This document shows positions 42,300-50,642 of a stretch of 50,754 bases of DNA, in pieces. Below the pieces are notes generated by a model. That model worked only from the letters and a program-made list of their open reading frames with translations, made no database searches and was not told the DNA's origin. This stretch comes from Candidatus Sulfopaludibacter sp. SbA3 (GTDB lineage Bacteria; Acidobacteriota; Terriglobia; 20CM-2-55-15). Made by a program: the position numbers and the translations under genes. Positions within the stretch are counted from its first letter, which is position 1, and each line of letters starts with the position of its first letter. The stretch is from positions 1-50,754 of the forward strand of contig CAMBFR010000018.1 in NCBI GenBank assembly GCA_945865815.1, given 5' to 3'.

Positions 42300-44276
42300 C
42301 TACATCAATGAAACCGGATCGACGTCGACGATGACCCGCGTCGGGCCGACCTTGTTGTCTTCGAGATGCTGCTGAAGTTGTTTGAGCATTCGATGGAGAA
42401 CTGAGCGTGAAGACGATTTGATCAGCAGTTGATGGCGATGCACGCGCTTGATCCGCTCCACCGGAGCGGGAGCGGGACCGAGAATCCGGACCGCCGGCGT
42501 TCTCACCGAATCCAGAAACTTCCCGACATCGCGCGCGAGGGCTTCCGCACGAGCGGGATCGCGGTCGAGAACCGTGATTCCGGCAAGCGCCGCGAATGGC
42601 GGATAAAACATCGCCTTGCGGTAGCGCGACTCGTGCGCGTAAAAGTCCTCGAACCGGTGAGTGCAGGCGAGTTGAAACGTGTAGTGATCGGGAACGTAGG
42701 CCTGGATCACGACCTGGCCCGGATTGTCGCCCCGTCCGGACCGGCCGGCAACCTGGGTCAGCAATTGAAACGTCCGCTCGGCCGCTCGAAAATCGGGCAG
42801 GGATAGCGGCCCATCGGCCCCGATCACGCCGACCAGCGTCACCCGCGGAAAGTCGTGCCCCTTGGCGATCATCTGCGTGCCCACCAGAATGTCGATCTCG
42901 CCTTTGCGAAAGCCTGCCAGTACGCGTTCGTAGTCGCGAAGGTGCCGCATCGTGTCGCGATCGATCCGTCCGATTCGCGCATCCGTGAAGATCTGCTTCA
43001 GCTCGGCTTCGAGCCTTTCGGTCCCCTCGCCAACGTAATAGATGTATTCGCTGTCACAATCGGGGCAACGCGACGGAGGCCGCTTCGCCTGGCCGCAGTA
43101 ATGGCACACGAGCCTGTCGATCGACCGATGGAAGGTCATCGCCACGCTGCACGAGGTACATTGAAACGTAAACCCGCAATGACGGCACAGAAGAAACGCC
43201 GCATAACCCCGCCGGTTCAGCAGCAACATCGTCTGCTCGCCGCGCTCGAGGCGCTCGGCCACGGCCTCGATGAGCCGCCGGGAAAAGACAACCTGTTTCC
43301 CGGCAGCGGAATATTCTTCCCGCATATTGACGATTTCAACGCCGGGTAACGGGCGATCCTCAACGCGGTTCGATATCGCAACGTAGGAGTACTTCTTTGC
43401 TTCCGCGTTTCGAAAGGATTCCATCGACGGAGTCGCCGAGCCCAGTACAACGACGGCGCCCGCAAGCTTCGCCCGCATGACCGCGGTGTCGCGCGCGTGA
43501 TAACGCGGCATCTCTTCCTGCTTGTAGCTGGTCTCGTGTTCCTCATCCACCACGATAAGGCCGAGGTTCCGGAGCGGCGCAAACACCGCGGATCGCGTGC
43601 CGATAACGACCGGCGCTTCGCCGTGATAGATGCGCAGCCAGTCGTCGATGCGGCGCCGTTTTGTGAGCGAACTGTGGAGAACCGCCGTGCGTTCCGGAAA
43701 TCGTTCGGCAAAACGTTCGGTGAGCTGGGGAGTGAGTCCAATTTCAGGAACCAGTACCAGGGCTGTCTTGCCCTGGGCGAGTACGGACTCCACCGCGCGA
43801 AGGTAGACTTCGGTCTTGCCGCTGCCGGTTACGCCATGGAGCAGAATCGCACGGAAGCCATTCGACTGCTCGATGAGGTCCAGGACGCGCGCCTGGTCTG
43901 CCGTGAGGTTGGGCGCGTTTGACCGGTCACAGACCGCGCCAACAGTTTTGGAAACGTGCTTGTCGATGTGTTTTGCGGCAATGCCCGGCGGGAGCGCCGA
44001 TTTCAGCACTTCACCGGGTGGCGCCAGATAGTAGCCGGAAATCCACTGGCACAGCTCAAACACGTCAGGACGGATCAAAGACTCGGAGTCGAGGACCTTC
44101 TGAATGCCGTGAACCTCCACTCCATCCGGCGGATCTTTGCGGAGCGCGACAACAAAACCCTCAACCTCGCGCCTTCTGAAAGGTACCAGGACCCGGCACC
44201 CTACATGAACGGGATCATTCAGCCTGTAGACGAAGGTCCGTGAGAGCGGCAGGCAAACCGCGACGTCCGCATACAT
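42300..44276 (-). CDS. priA: Primosomal replication restart helicase PriA
   Basis: The 658-residue protein reloads the replicative helicase at stalled forks. It has the N-terminal 3'-end-binding domain (ADVAVCLPLSRTFVYRLN), Walker A GVTGSGKT (148-155), DEEH box, the zinc region with pairs of cysteines (CRHCGFTFQCTSC, VCHYCG and CPDC) and helicase motifs GTQMIAKGHDFPRVTLVG and QVAGRSGRGDNPG. It is somewhat shorter than E. coli PriA (732). It starts 2 bp after the uracil-DNA glycosylase stop and is the last gene of gmk-rpoZ-coaBC-udg-priA. Confidence 0.93.
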   Translation of the reverse strand: MYADVAVCLPLSRTFVYRLNDPVHVGCRVLVPFRRREVEGFVVALRKDPPDGVEVHGIQKVLDSESLIRPDVFELCQWISGYYLAPPGEVLKSALPPGIAAKHIDKHVSKTVGAVCDRSNAPNLTADQARVLDLIEQSNGFRAILLHGVTGSGKTEVYLRAVESVLAQGKTALVLVPEIGLTPQLTERFAERFPERTAVLHSSLTKRRRIDDWLRIYHGEAPVVIGTRSAVFAPLRNLGLIVVDEEHETSYKQEEMPRYHARDTAVMRAKLAGAVVVLGSATPSMESFRNAEAKKYSYVAISNRVEDRPLPGVEIVNMREEYSAAGKQVVFSRRLIEAVAERLERGEQTMLLLNRRGYAAFLLCRHCGFTFQCTSCSVAMTFHRSIDRLVCHYCGQAKRPPSRCPDCDSEYIYYVGEGTERLEAELKQIFTDARIGRIDRDTMRHLRDYERVLAGFRKGEIDILVGTQMIAKGHDFPRVTLVGVIGADGPLSLPDFRAAERTFQLLTQVAGRSGRGDNPGQVVIQAYVPDHYTFQLACTHRFEDFYAHESRYRKAMFYPPFAALAGITVLDRDPARAEALARDVGKFLDSVRTPAVRILGPAPAPVERIKRVHRHQLLIKSSSRSVLHRMLKQLQQHLEDNKVGPTRVIVDVDPVSLM

Positions 44277-44278
44277 GC

Positions 44279-45013
44279 TTAAGTGCGAAGTCGCTGGAGT
44301 TCGGCTCGAATCTGCTTCATGTCGTCCCAGACTTCACGTTTCTTTTCGGGCGAACGCAGCAGGTACGAAGGGTGGAACGTGGCGATAATCCGGATGCCAT
44401 CGATATCGAAGAACTTGCCGCGCAGCTTTGAAATGGGCACGGTACTTTGAAGGACGGTGTGCGCGGCAAAAGTGCCGAGGCAGCAGACAATCTTCGGCCT
44501 GATCATGGCGAGCTGCTTGTGAAGGAAGGGATTGCACGCCGCGACTTCATCCGGCTCCGGAGGCCGGTTATTGGGAGGCCGGCACTTGAGCACGTTGCAG
44601 ATGTAGACGTCCTCGCGTTTGATCTCGATGGACTCAATGATCTTGGTCAGAAGCTGTCCGGCTCGACCCACGAAAGGCACGCCCTGCTCGTCTTCGTCGG
44701 CTCCCGGCGCCTCGCCGACGAAAACAAGCTCGGCGTTGGGATTGCCCGAGCCGAAGACAATGTTTGTCCGGGTGGGAGCCAGCTTGCATCGCTGGCAGTC
44801 ACCGATTTCGTCGCGAATGATTTGTAGACTCGGAATGGAAGTAGATTTCATGACTTCAGGGGCGGGGACAATTCCGGGGACGCACCCCGAATTCCTGGAC
44901 TTCAGAATTCGGGGTGTGTCCCCGGAATTGTCATCCCGAATCTCCAGGCTGTCGACACCGATATCCCGCAGAAATTCTAGTTGGTCGGCAAGTTGCCCGC
45001 GAAGGGAACTCAT
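44279..45013 (-). CDS. Uracil-DNA glycosylase, type 4 (Fe-S)
   Basis: The 244-residue protein has the four cysteines of the [4Fe-4S] site (C73, C76, C144, C160), the catalytic loop GEAPGADEDE (100-109), GVPFVGRAGQLL and the C-terminal HPSYLLR. It removes uracil from DNA. The N-terminal residues 28-49 are encoded by a palindromic repeat element (44867-44932), which adds a linker with no homology between residues 1-27 and the domain that starts near KSTSIPSLQIIRDEIGDCQR. The start ATG overlaps the coaBC stop. A start at the internal ATG around 44850 would avoid the repeat but would uncouple the gene. Confidence 0.9.
   Translation of the reverse strand: MSSLRGQLADQLEFLRDIGVDSLEIRDDNSGDTPRILKSRNSGCVPGIVPAPEVMKSTSIPSLQIIRDEIGDCQRCKLAPTRTNIVFGSGNPNAELVFVGEAPGADEDEQGVPFVGRAGQLLTKIIESIEIKREDVYICNVLKCRPPNNRPPEPDEVAACNPFLHKQLAMIRPKIVCCLGTFAAHTVLQSTVPISKLRGKFFDIDGIRIIATFHPSYLLRSPEKKREVWDDMKQIRAELQRLRT
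44867..44932. repeat. Palindromic repeat element inside the udg coding region
   Basis: Two 28-bp arms (44867-44894 and 44905-44932) are complementary except for one base and enclose a 10-nt loop. The arms contain CGGGGAC(G/A)CACCCCGAATTC. A related palindrome with the same loop length and the same GGGGACA and CGAATTCC blocks is at 50575-50636. The length including loop (66 bp) keeps the reading frame. Confidence 0.85.
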
Positions 45014-46197
45014 TTTAGTAATCGCACCACGCGATCGAGAATCCTGTCGGCCATGACCTGTTTGCTCACCGGCGGAATTTCTTCGGTCTGACCGGAGGAA
45101 TCAATCATCGTGGCTCGATTCATATCGCTGTCGAAGGCCGAATCAGGACCACCTACCGGGTTCACGACAATCAAATCCAGATTCTTTGCCTTCAGTTTCT
45201 CCAATCCATTCTTGAGCCCGTCTTCCGTCTCCGCGGCAAATCCCACCAGCACCTTGCCATTCTTCCGGGCGCCGAGTTCTTTAAGGATGTCGATGGTGGG
45301 TTCAAGATCCAGGCTCAGGCCGCCATCCCGCTTCTTGATCTTCTGCGTGGAAACCGACTTCGGCCGAAAATCCAGCGGCGCGGCCGCTTTAATGACCACG
45401 TCTGCCTCCTTCGCATTCTCGATCACAGCCTGGCGCATTTCTTCCGTGGTGCGGACGCGGATTGTATTTGGAAAATCCAATTCTGTCGGACCCGATACCA
45501 GGACCACGCTGGCGCCGCGATCCCGCGCAGCGCGCGCCAGGGCGAATCCCATCTTTCCCGACGAGCGATTGCTGATGTAGCGGACAGGGTCGATGTCTTC
45601 CACTGTGGGACCGGCAGTAACGAGAATGCGGCGGCCTTCCAGATCGCGTGAACGCTTCAGCAACGACGCCACGAAATCGACAATTGTCTCGACCGGCGCC
45701 AATCTGCCCGGCCCGTAAGTACGGCAGGCCATCTGGCCCACTTCAGGATCGATGATTCGGGCGCCTCGAGCCGTCAGAGTCTTCAAATTCGCCTGTACCG
45801 ACGGATGCTCCCACATTCGTGTATTCATCGCCGGCGCGATAACAACGGGAGCGGTAACCGCGAGATGAAATGTGGTGAGGAAATCGTCGGCGATACCCGC
45901 GGCAAGCCGGGCTATGCAATCGGCGCTGGCCGGAGCGACCAAAAACAGGTCCACCGATTGCGCGGCAAGAATGTGATCGAAAGCTCCCTCGAAATCGCTG
46001 CCCGAGGTGTGCCCTTCGAACATGTCGACGTAGACCTTGTTTCCGGAGAGAGCGCGAAACGTCAGCGGAGTGACGAACTGCGTAGCGGCTTTGGTCATGA
46101 GCACAATAACGTCATGACCCTGATCCTGGAGCCTGCGCAGGATTTCCGCCGCCTTATAACATGCGATACCGCCGCTGACGCCGAGAGCTATCTTCAT
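45010..46197 (-). CDS. coaBC: Bifunctional phosphopantothenoylcysteine decarboxylase / phosphopantothenate-cysteine ligase
   Basis: The 395-residue enzyme performs two steps of coenzyme A synthesis. The N-terminal flavin-dependent CoaC domain (about 1-180) begins MKIALGVSGGIACYKAAEIL and has the PAMNTRMW motif and ACRTYGPGRL with the active-site cysteine. The C-terminal CoaB domain (about 190-395) has ILVTAGPTVEDIDPVR, ISNRSSGKMGFALA and KIKKRDGGLSLDLEPT. It follows rpoZ by 18 bp and overlaps the udg start. Confidence 0.95.
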   Translation of the reverse strand: MKIALGVSGGIACYKAAEILRRLQDQGHDVIVLMTKAATQFVTPLTFRALSGNKVYVDMFEGHTSGSDFEGAFDHILAAQSVDLFLVAPASADCIARLAAGIADDFLTTFHLAVTAPVVIAPAMNTRMWEHPSVQANLKTLTARGARIIDPEVGQMACRTYGPGRLAPVETIVDFVASLLKRSRDLEGRRILVTAGPTVEDIDPVRYISNRSSGKMGFALARAARDRGASVVLVSGPTELDFPNTIRVRTTEEMRQAVIENAKEADVVIKAAAPLDFRPKSVSTQKIKKRDGGLSLDLEPTIDILKELGARKNGKVLVGFAAETEDGLKNGLEKLKAKNLDLIVVNPVGGPDSAFDSDMNRATMIDSSGQTEEIPPVSKQVMADRILDRVVRLLK

Positions 46198-46215
46198 TGT
46201 CTGTCGTGGCTTCGT

Positions 46216-46437
46216 CTATTCGTCGTCCTCTTCCTTTGCCGCCTGCGGAATGACAACCAATTCCGGAATTCTGAACTTCACGAGGTTTTGCAGAATCTCT
46301 CTCTGGGCAATCTGCGTCGCCTTGTGACTGGGCTGCCGGATCAGCGGCGCACTCCCGCCCTGGATCTGCCGCGCGCGCAGCGCCGAAAGAATTACGAACC
46401 GATACTTGCTGTCAATATTGTCTGGGATGATGATCAA
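46216..46437 (-). CDS. rpoZ: RNA polymerase omega subunit
   Basis: The 73-residue protein has the omega pattern: SKYRFVILSALRARQIQGG, followed by a short segment with HKATQIAQREIL, and an acidic tail (AAKEEDDE). Omega helps assemble RNA polymerase. Its ATG overlaps the gmk stop by four bases, and coaBC follows, an arrangement conserved in many bacteria. Confidence 0.9.
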   Translation of the reverse strand: MIIIPDNIDSKYRFVILSALRARQIQGGSAPLIRQPSHKATQIAQREILQNLVKFRIPELVVIPQAAKEEDDE

Positions 46438-47051
46438 CCTGAGCCTCCAAATGAAGAAATGATGTCGTCGATACAGTCCTCCTGGCGCGGCGGCACAGCG
46501 CCCCCGCCTCGAACGATGCCTTCGAGGAGAAGGATGGACTTTTCAAGAACGTCATTAACGATGATGTAGTCGTAATCGCGATAGAAAACAATTTCGCCCC
46601 TGGCAATTTCAAGACGGCGCCGGATGGAATCATCGGACTCCAGCCTTCTGTCCCGGAGACGGCGCTCCAGTTCGGCAAACGAGGGCGGCAGAATGAAAAT
46701 CGAAACCGCATCCGGCATCTTTTTTTTGACCTGCCGCGCGCCCTGGACATCGATGTCCAGAATGACGTCTCTCCCAGCCTCCAGGCTGCCTTCGACAAAA
46801 GAGCGCGCCGTGCCGTAAAGCTGTCCCTGGTATTCCGCCCATTCGAGAAATTCCTCCCGGTCCACCATCGCAAGAAAAGCCTCGCGATCCGTAAAGAAGT
46901 AGTCGACACCGTTCCGTTCCCCCGCTCGCGGCTGCCGGGTGGTATGAGAAACCGAAAACTTCAAGTCGTTGAATTGGCGAAGCAGGTACTGGAGTAAAGT
47001 GGTTTTCCCCGATCCCGAAGGAGCCGAGACAATATAAAGGTTTCCGCGCAT
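46434..47051 (-). CDS. gmk: Guanylate kinase
   Basis: The 205-residue enzyme phosphorylates GMP to GDP. It has the P-loop IVSAPSGSGKTTLLQYLL (7-24), the GMP-binding SHTTRQPRAGERNGVDYFF, LDIDVQGARQVKKKMPDA and the lid segment RRLEIARGEI. I use the ATG at 47051 (MRGNLYIVSAPS), which gives the normal length. The open frame upstream has no family match. It is the first gene of the housekeeping operon here. Confidence 0.95.
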   Translation of the reverse strand: MRGNLYIVSAPSGSGKTTLLQYLLRQFNDLKFSVSHTTRQPRAGERNGVDYFFTDREAFLAMVDREEFLEWAEYQGQLYGTARSFVEGSLEAGRDVILDIDVQGARQVKKKMPDAVSIFILPPSFAELERRLRDRRLESDDSIRRRLEIARGEIVFYRDYDYIIVNDVLEKSILLLEGIVRGGGAVPPRQEDCIDDIISSFGGSG

Positions 47052-47128
47052 TCGGCGTTGATTCTGAAAACCACTTATTCTAACGCACTTAGCACGCGAA
47101 GCTCCATAACTTATTGTGGCAGGGGCGA

Positions 47129-48025
47129 CTACGGCACTGTTCTTGCCGGTCTGGAGCCGCTCTGGTCGGACCCGATCATCGCTTCCGGCGACCTGTTGTT
47201 GTCCTGGCAGACGTACTCGAAAAGTTCGGTTCCGGCGCCCCAGCGAAGAAGAAAACCGCCCGTCCATGGGGCCGTATACGCGCCCGGATCATCAACCGTA
47301 ATCTCATACTTCAGCGTACTGAAGTCCGTTCGCGTGAAGCGTTCAGTCAGGTGGAGCTGCTCGGTGTGGGGCGTTCCTTCCCTGTCGATCCAGAATTTTT
47401 CGGTGAAACCGACCGTGTCCACGACCAGCGTATCTCCATCCCAGCGGCCGATCGAATGGCCATAGGACGTCGGCGCGAGGTTCGCCGGGTGAAACCGGCC
47501 ATCCATATAAATGATGCGATAGGTGTGCGGACCTCCAATATCGACAATGAACATGCGCTTCAGTTCCGGCATGTCCAGGAACTCTACGCCGTAAGGCGTT
47601 ATGAACTGCCGCGCCCCTCCGGAAATCTTGCAGCGCGTGTGGGGGTCATCGGCCTCGATATTCGCCCCGCGGGCGGCGTGCAACGCTCTTGCCCACGGCT
47701 GAAACGGAACATCCTTGATATTGATGCTGTTCGGAAGATGCGTCGACGCGTTCGCGCGGTTCACGCTTCCCGGGTTAACCGCAAGCTGAACGATACCGGC
47801 CGGCGCCCACACACCGGCCTGTCCTTCCAATGGGCCAAGATTCACCCTTCCATCGGGCCCGCGCGGTGTCGGCAATACGGGGCGCTGGTTTTGAGGACTC
47901 TGTGGTTGAGCCTGCGCAGCGGCGGGCGAACCCAGAGTCTGTCCCTGGCCTTGTTGGCCCTGGGAAAATAACGGCATTGCGGGAACTGCCATCGTGATCA
48001 GAAGAGCAAGAAATCGATTTCTCAT
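47129..48025 (-). CDS. Exported hypothetical protein, paralogue of the gene at 20184
   Basis: The 298-residue protein has a signal peptide (MRNRFLALLITMAVPAMPLF, cleaved near SQG) and a glutamine/proline/alanine-rich linker. A domain then shares GHSIGRWDGDTLVVDTVGFT, EKFW, PHTEQL, TERF, YEITVDDPGAY and FEYVCQDNN with the protein at 20184-20945. The rest of the domain (YGVEFLDMPELKRMFIVDIG, HTYRIIYMDGRFHP) is also typical of this unnamed family. The ATG at 48025 gives a complete signal peptide. An in-frame start further upstream would overlap the esterase gene. Function unknown. Confidence 0.78.
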   Translation of the reverse strand: MRNRFLALLITMAVPAMPLFSQGQQGQGQTLGSPAAAQAQPQSPQNQRPVLPTPRGPDGRVNLGPLEGQAGVWAPAGIVQLAVNPGSVNRANASTHLPNSINIKDVPFQPWARALHAARGANIEADDPHTRCKISGGARQFITPYGVEFLDMPELKRMFIVDIGGPHTYRIIYMDGRFHPANLAPTSYGHSIGRWDGDTLVVDTVGFTEKFWIDREGTPHTEQLHLTERFTRTDFSTLKYEITVDDPGAYTAPWTGGFLLRWGAGTELFEYVCQDNNRSPEAMIGSDQSGSRPARTVP

Positions 48026-48027
48026 GT

Positions 48028-48969
48028 TCAGCGTCCCGTGTTGCGCGGCGGAAGTGATGGAGACGCCGGACAACATCCCTTCACAACGTTGCTGTCTTTT
48101 CGTCCGAGCACTGCGTTCAGGTAATTGTGGACTGCGATCGTCGTCTGGTCGCTGTATCTGCCGATATCGGAACTGGCCGTAAAGTGGTCCTTGCCAAAAA
48201 GCTCGACCACGTCGCCCTTGTGGCCGGCGGCACGGAGCGCTTCCACGGTGGTCCGCGCGGTACTCAATCCGTTTCCGAGGCCCGGAGCGTTCGAGCCCGG
48301 TCCCGTGTTCAGGAACAGAAACGCCGGGATGTACTTGTCATTCTTGAAATCCCTGCCGTTGATGCCGCCGCCGTCAATCACGACAACGCCCTTAAGAGCG
48401 CTGAGGTCCTTCCCCGCGTTCTTGAGAAACATTTCGTTCGCTCCCACCTGCACAACAACGCCTGCGCCGAACGAGTGTCCGCTGAGAAAGATCTGACTGG
48501 GATTGCCGCCGAAGCGCGCGATGTTGGTATGGACCCAGGCTACGGCATCGGCCACGTCCTGGGCAGCATTCGGAAGGCCGCCATCTCTGCCCAAACGATA
48601 ATTAACGCTGACAAAGATGAATCCCTCTTTCGCCACGAAGTACGCCGGCTTTTCGCCAATATCGAATGAAAGCGCCTTGTCTCCCCGGTCGCCGCCCCCG
48701 CCATGCACGTACATCATCACCGGTGCGTTCGTAAGGGGCAGGTCCAGCGTGTACACGTCGAGGCTTTGCGAGTTTGCATCGACGCCTGGAGCGTTGGCGT
48801 ATCGAATGTTCTGGTACCACATTCCGGCGAAAGGCTCATAGTTGGGCTGGATCGTCGACCCGAAATGGACGTGGCCGAACTCGGAGTCATGAGCAATGGC
48901 AACCCCGCTGCTGAAGGTCAAAGCCGCAGCCAATGCCGCGCATGACATTATCTGGTTCGTAGCAGTCAT
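48028..48969 (-). CDS. Exported alpha/beta hydrolase (esterase, BD-FAE-like)
   Basis: The 313-residue protein has a signal peptide (MSCAALAAALTFSSGVAIA). It is an alpha/beta hydrolase with an oxyanion-type MMYVHGGGGDRGDKA, the nucleophile serine in IFLSGHSFGAGVV and a catalytic histidine in LFGKDHFTASSDIG. The arrangement GGLPNAAQDVADAVAWVHTN is typical of the acetylesterase/kynurenine-formamidase-like carboxylesterase group. The ATG at 48969 follows AGG at about 7 bp (a GTG lies just before it). It is 2 bp from the downstream exported protein gene, so they probably form a pair. Confidence 0.87.
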   Translation of the reverse strand: MTATNQIMSCAALAAALTFSSGVAIAHDSEFGHVHFGSTIQPNYEPFAGMWYQNIRYANAPGVDANSQSLDVYTLDLPLTNAPVMMYVHGGGGDRGDKALSFDIGEKPAYFVAKEGFIFVSVNYRLGRDGGLPNAAQDVADAVAWVHTNIARFGGNPSQIFLSGHSFGAGVVVQVGANEMFLKNAGKDLSALKGVVVIDGGGINGRDFKNDKYIPAFLFLNTGPGSNAPGLGNGLSTARTTVEALRAAGHKGDVVELFGKDHFTASSDIGRYSDQTTIAVHNYLNAVLGRKDSNVVKGCCPASPSLPPRNTGR

Positions 48970-49043
48970 CACTTACCTCGCATTTCGGGAGTGACTATAG
49001 GATGGGTCCGGCCGCTAAAGCAATTTATTCCCCGGCTCTTTCC

Positions 49044-49052
49044 TATATAATG
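49044..49052 (+). promoter_or_regulatory. Candidate -10 element of the dienelactone-hydrolase gene
   Basis: A perfect TATAAT (49046-49051) lies 30 bp before the ATG at 49082, which also has AGGA at a normal distance. The -35 region is not clearly recognisable, so this is only a candidate. Confidence 0.4.
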
Positions 49053-49081
49053 GCGGCAAATTTTTCAAACCAGGATGAACC

Positions 49082-50575
49082 ATGAGAAAACGGGTATTTC
49101 TGAATGCCCTAGCGGGCTTTGCGCTTGCCGCGCTGGCTGTGCAGTACGCGGCCAGACCTTCCACAGCCGGCATCGCCGCGGAATCCCGAGCGATACGCTC
49201 CGCGTTGCCGACGGACGTCGGCGTCCGGACGGTCCTGAACACCACGACCCGGCACCGCGAATGGGTGCACGTGCCTGTGGGATCCGCCGATAGCGCGGCG
49301 TTCATCGTTTACCCGGAACGCACGGACAAAGGGCCAGTAGTGGTCATCACGTCGAACAATGGAGCGACCGATTGGATTCGAGCCGTCGGCGACCAGATTG
49401 CCGCCGAGGGATTCATCGCCGTCGTGCCCGATGTATCGTCAAGCTCAACGAACCAGATTGAAGCCGTGCGCCGCCATGCGCTCTCCCTTCCTTCGGCGAA
49501 TGGCGAGGGCGCGAGCCTCGTGTTCTCTTCCGGATTCACGGGCGATCGCGTTCGAGCCGAGATCGATTCACCGGTGGCCGGCAAACGCGCAGCCTCATTC
49601 CGCCCAACAGCGGCAGCGTGGCCGCAGATCATCGGGTTCCTGAACAGGGAAACAGCAAACACTCCTCAGCTCGGACAGAATCCCAATGCGCCGGAAGATC
49701 ACACGGCACACATGGCCGCGCTCGCAATGTTGCAGCCGGCGGCGGCGCCACAGGCAGGGCCGGCAGGGCCGGCAGGGCCGGCCGGACAAGCGAATCAGCC
49801 CGTGGGTTATCCCCAGGGCAAACTGCCCAATCTGCCGGCCGGCCGGTATACGGCGAAATCGACGCTGGCGAAGTCGCAGCTGCGCAAAGAATTCGTCGAC
49901 ATCATGGTTGGTGACGTGAAGCTCCACACCTGGGTCGTGTATCCCGAAGGCAATGGCCCTGCGCCGGTGATGCTCGTCATGCAGCACGGCCTCGGATTGG
50001 ATGAGTGGGTGCGCGCGCTCGCCGACCAAATGGCTGTACAGGGTTTTATCGCCATCGCGCCGGATCTCTTCTCGGGCCTCGGACCAAATGGCGGAAACTG
50101 GGAGTCTTTCGTCGGCACTGACGAAGTCATGAGGGCCGGCGGAAGAATCAACCAGGATGAGGGAATACGACGATACAAGGCGGCATATGACTGGGGCATG
50201 AAGCTTCCCCGCGCAAACGGCAAAAGCGCGACGATCGGTTTCTGCGCCGGCGGCGGCTACAGCTTCAGATTTGCCGCCGAAGTACCAACTGTCAATGCAG
50301 CGGTTTCGTTTTATGGCGGCACGCCGAACGAAGCGTTGATGACCAGGATCAAAGCGCCGGTGCTGGCTTTCTACGGCGAGGATGATGCCAGGGTCACCGC
50401 CGCGGCGGAGCCGGCGGCAGCCACAATGAAGCGCCTCGGCAAGTCCTTCGAGTTCCACGTGTATCCGCACGCGACGCACGCGTTCCTGGATTATCAGTCA
50501 CTCGGCGGAAATCCGGCGGCTACCGCAGACTCGTGGGCACGGACAACTGCGTTCCTGAACCAGCACGCTAAATGA
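49082..50575 (+). CDS. Exported dienelactone-hydrolase-family protein with two hydrolase domains
   Basis: The 497-residue protein has a hydrophobic leader (FLNALAGFALAALAVQYAA) and two alpha/beta hydrolase domains joined by a proline/alanine/glycine linker (GPAGPAGPAGPAGQ). The C-terminal domain (about 250-497) is complete: nucleophile cysteine in GFCAGGGYSFRFA, aspartate in FYGEDDARVTAA and histidine in HATHAFLDYQ. The N-terminal domain (about 45-205) has the opening strands (VVVITSNNGATDWIRAVGDQ, VVPDVSSSS) but a nucleophile region reading LVFSSGFTG and no obvious histidine, so it looks like a degenerate copy. The substrate is unknown. AGGA lies 7 bp before the ATG. Confidence 0.88.
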   Translation: MRKRVFLNALAGFALAALAVQYAARPSTAGIAAESRAIRSALPTDVGVRTVLNTTTRHREWVHVPVGSADSAAFIVYPERTDKGPVVVITSNNGATDWIRAVGDQIAAEGFIAVVPDVSSSSTNQIEAVRRHALSLPSANGEGASLVFSSGFTGDRVRAEIDSPVAGKRAASFRPTAAAWPQIIGFLNRETANTPQLGQNPNAPEDHTAHMAALAMLQPAAAPQAGPAGPAGPAGQANQPVGYPQGKLPNLPAGRYTAKSTLAKSQLRKEFVDIMVGDVKLHTWVVYPEGNGPAPVMLVMQHGLGLDEWVRALADQMAVQGFIAIAPDLFSGLGPNGGNWESFVGTDEVMRAGGRINQDEGIRRYKAAYDWGMKLPRANGKSATIGFCAGGGYSFRFAAEVPTVNAAVSFYGGTPNEALMTRIKAPVLAFYGEDDARVTAAAEPAAATMKRLGKSFEFHVYPHATHAFLDYQSLGGNPAATADSWARTTAFLNQHAK

Positions 50576-50636
50576 GATCTGGGGACAGACTCCGAATTCC
50601 TTGCAGTACAGGAATTCGGAGTCTGTCCCCAGATCT
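50575..50636. repeat. Palindromic repeat element following the hydrolase stop codon
   Basis: Perfect 26-bp arms (50575-50600 and 50611-50636) containing GGGGACAGACTCCGAATTCC surround a 10-nt loop. The first base is the last base of the hydrolase stop codon, so it may also act as a terminator or mRNA-stabilising hairpin. Same family as the element at 44867-44932. Confidence 0.85.
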
Positions 50637-50642
50637 CCGTCT

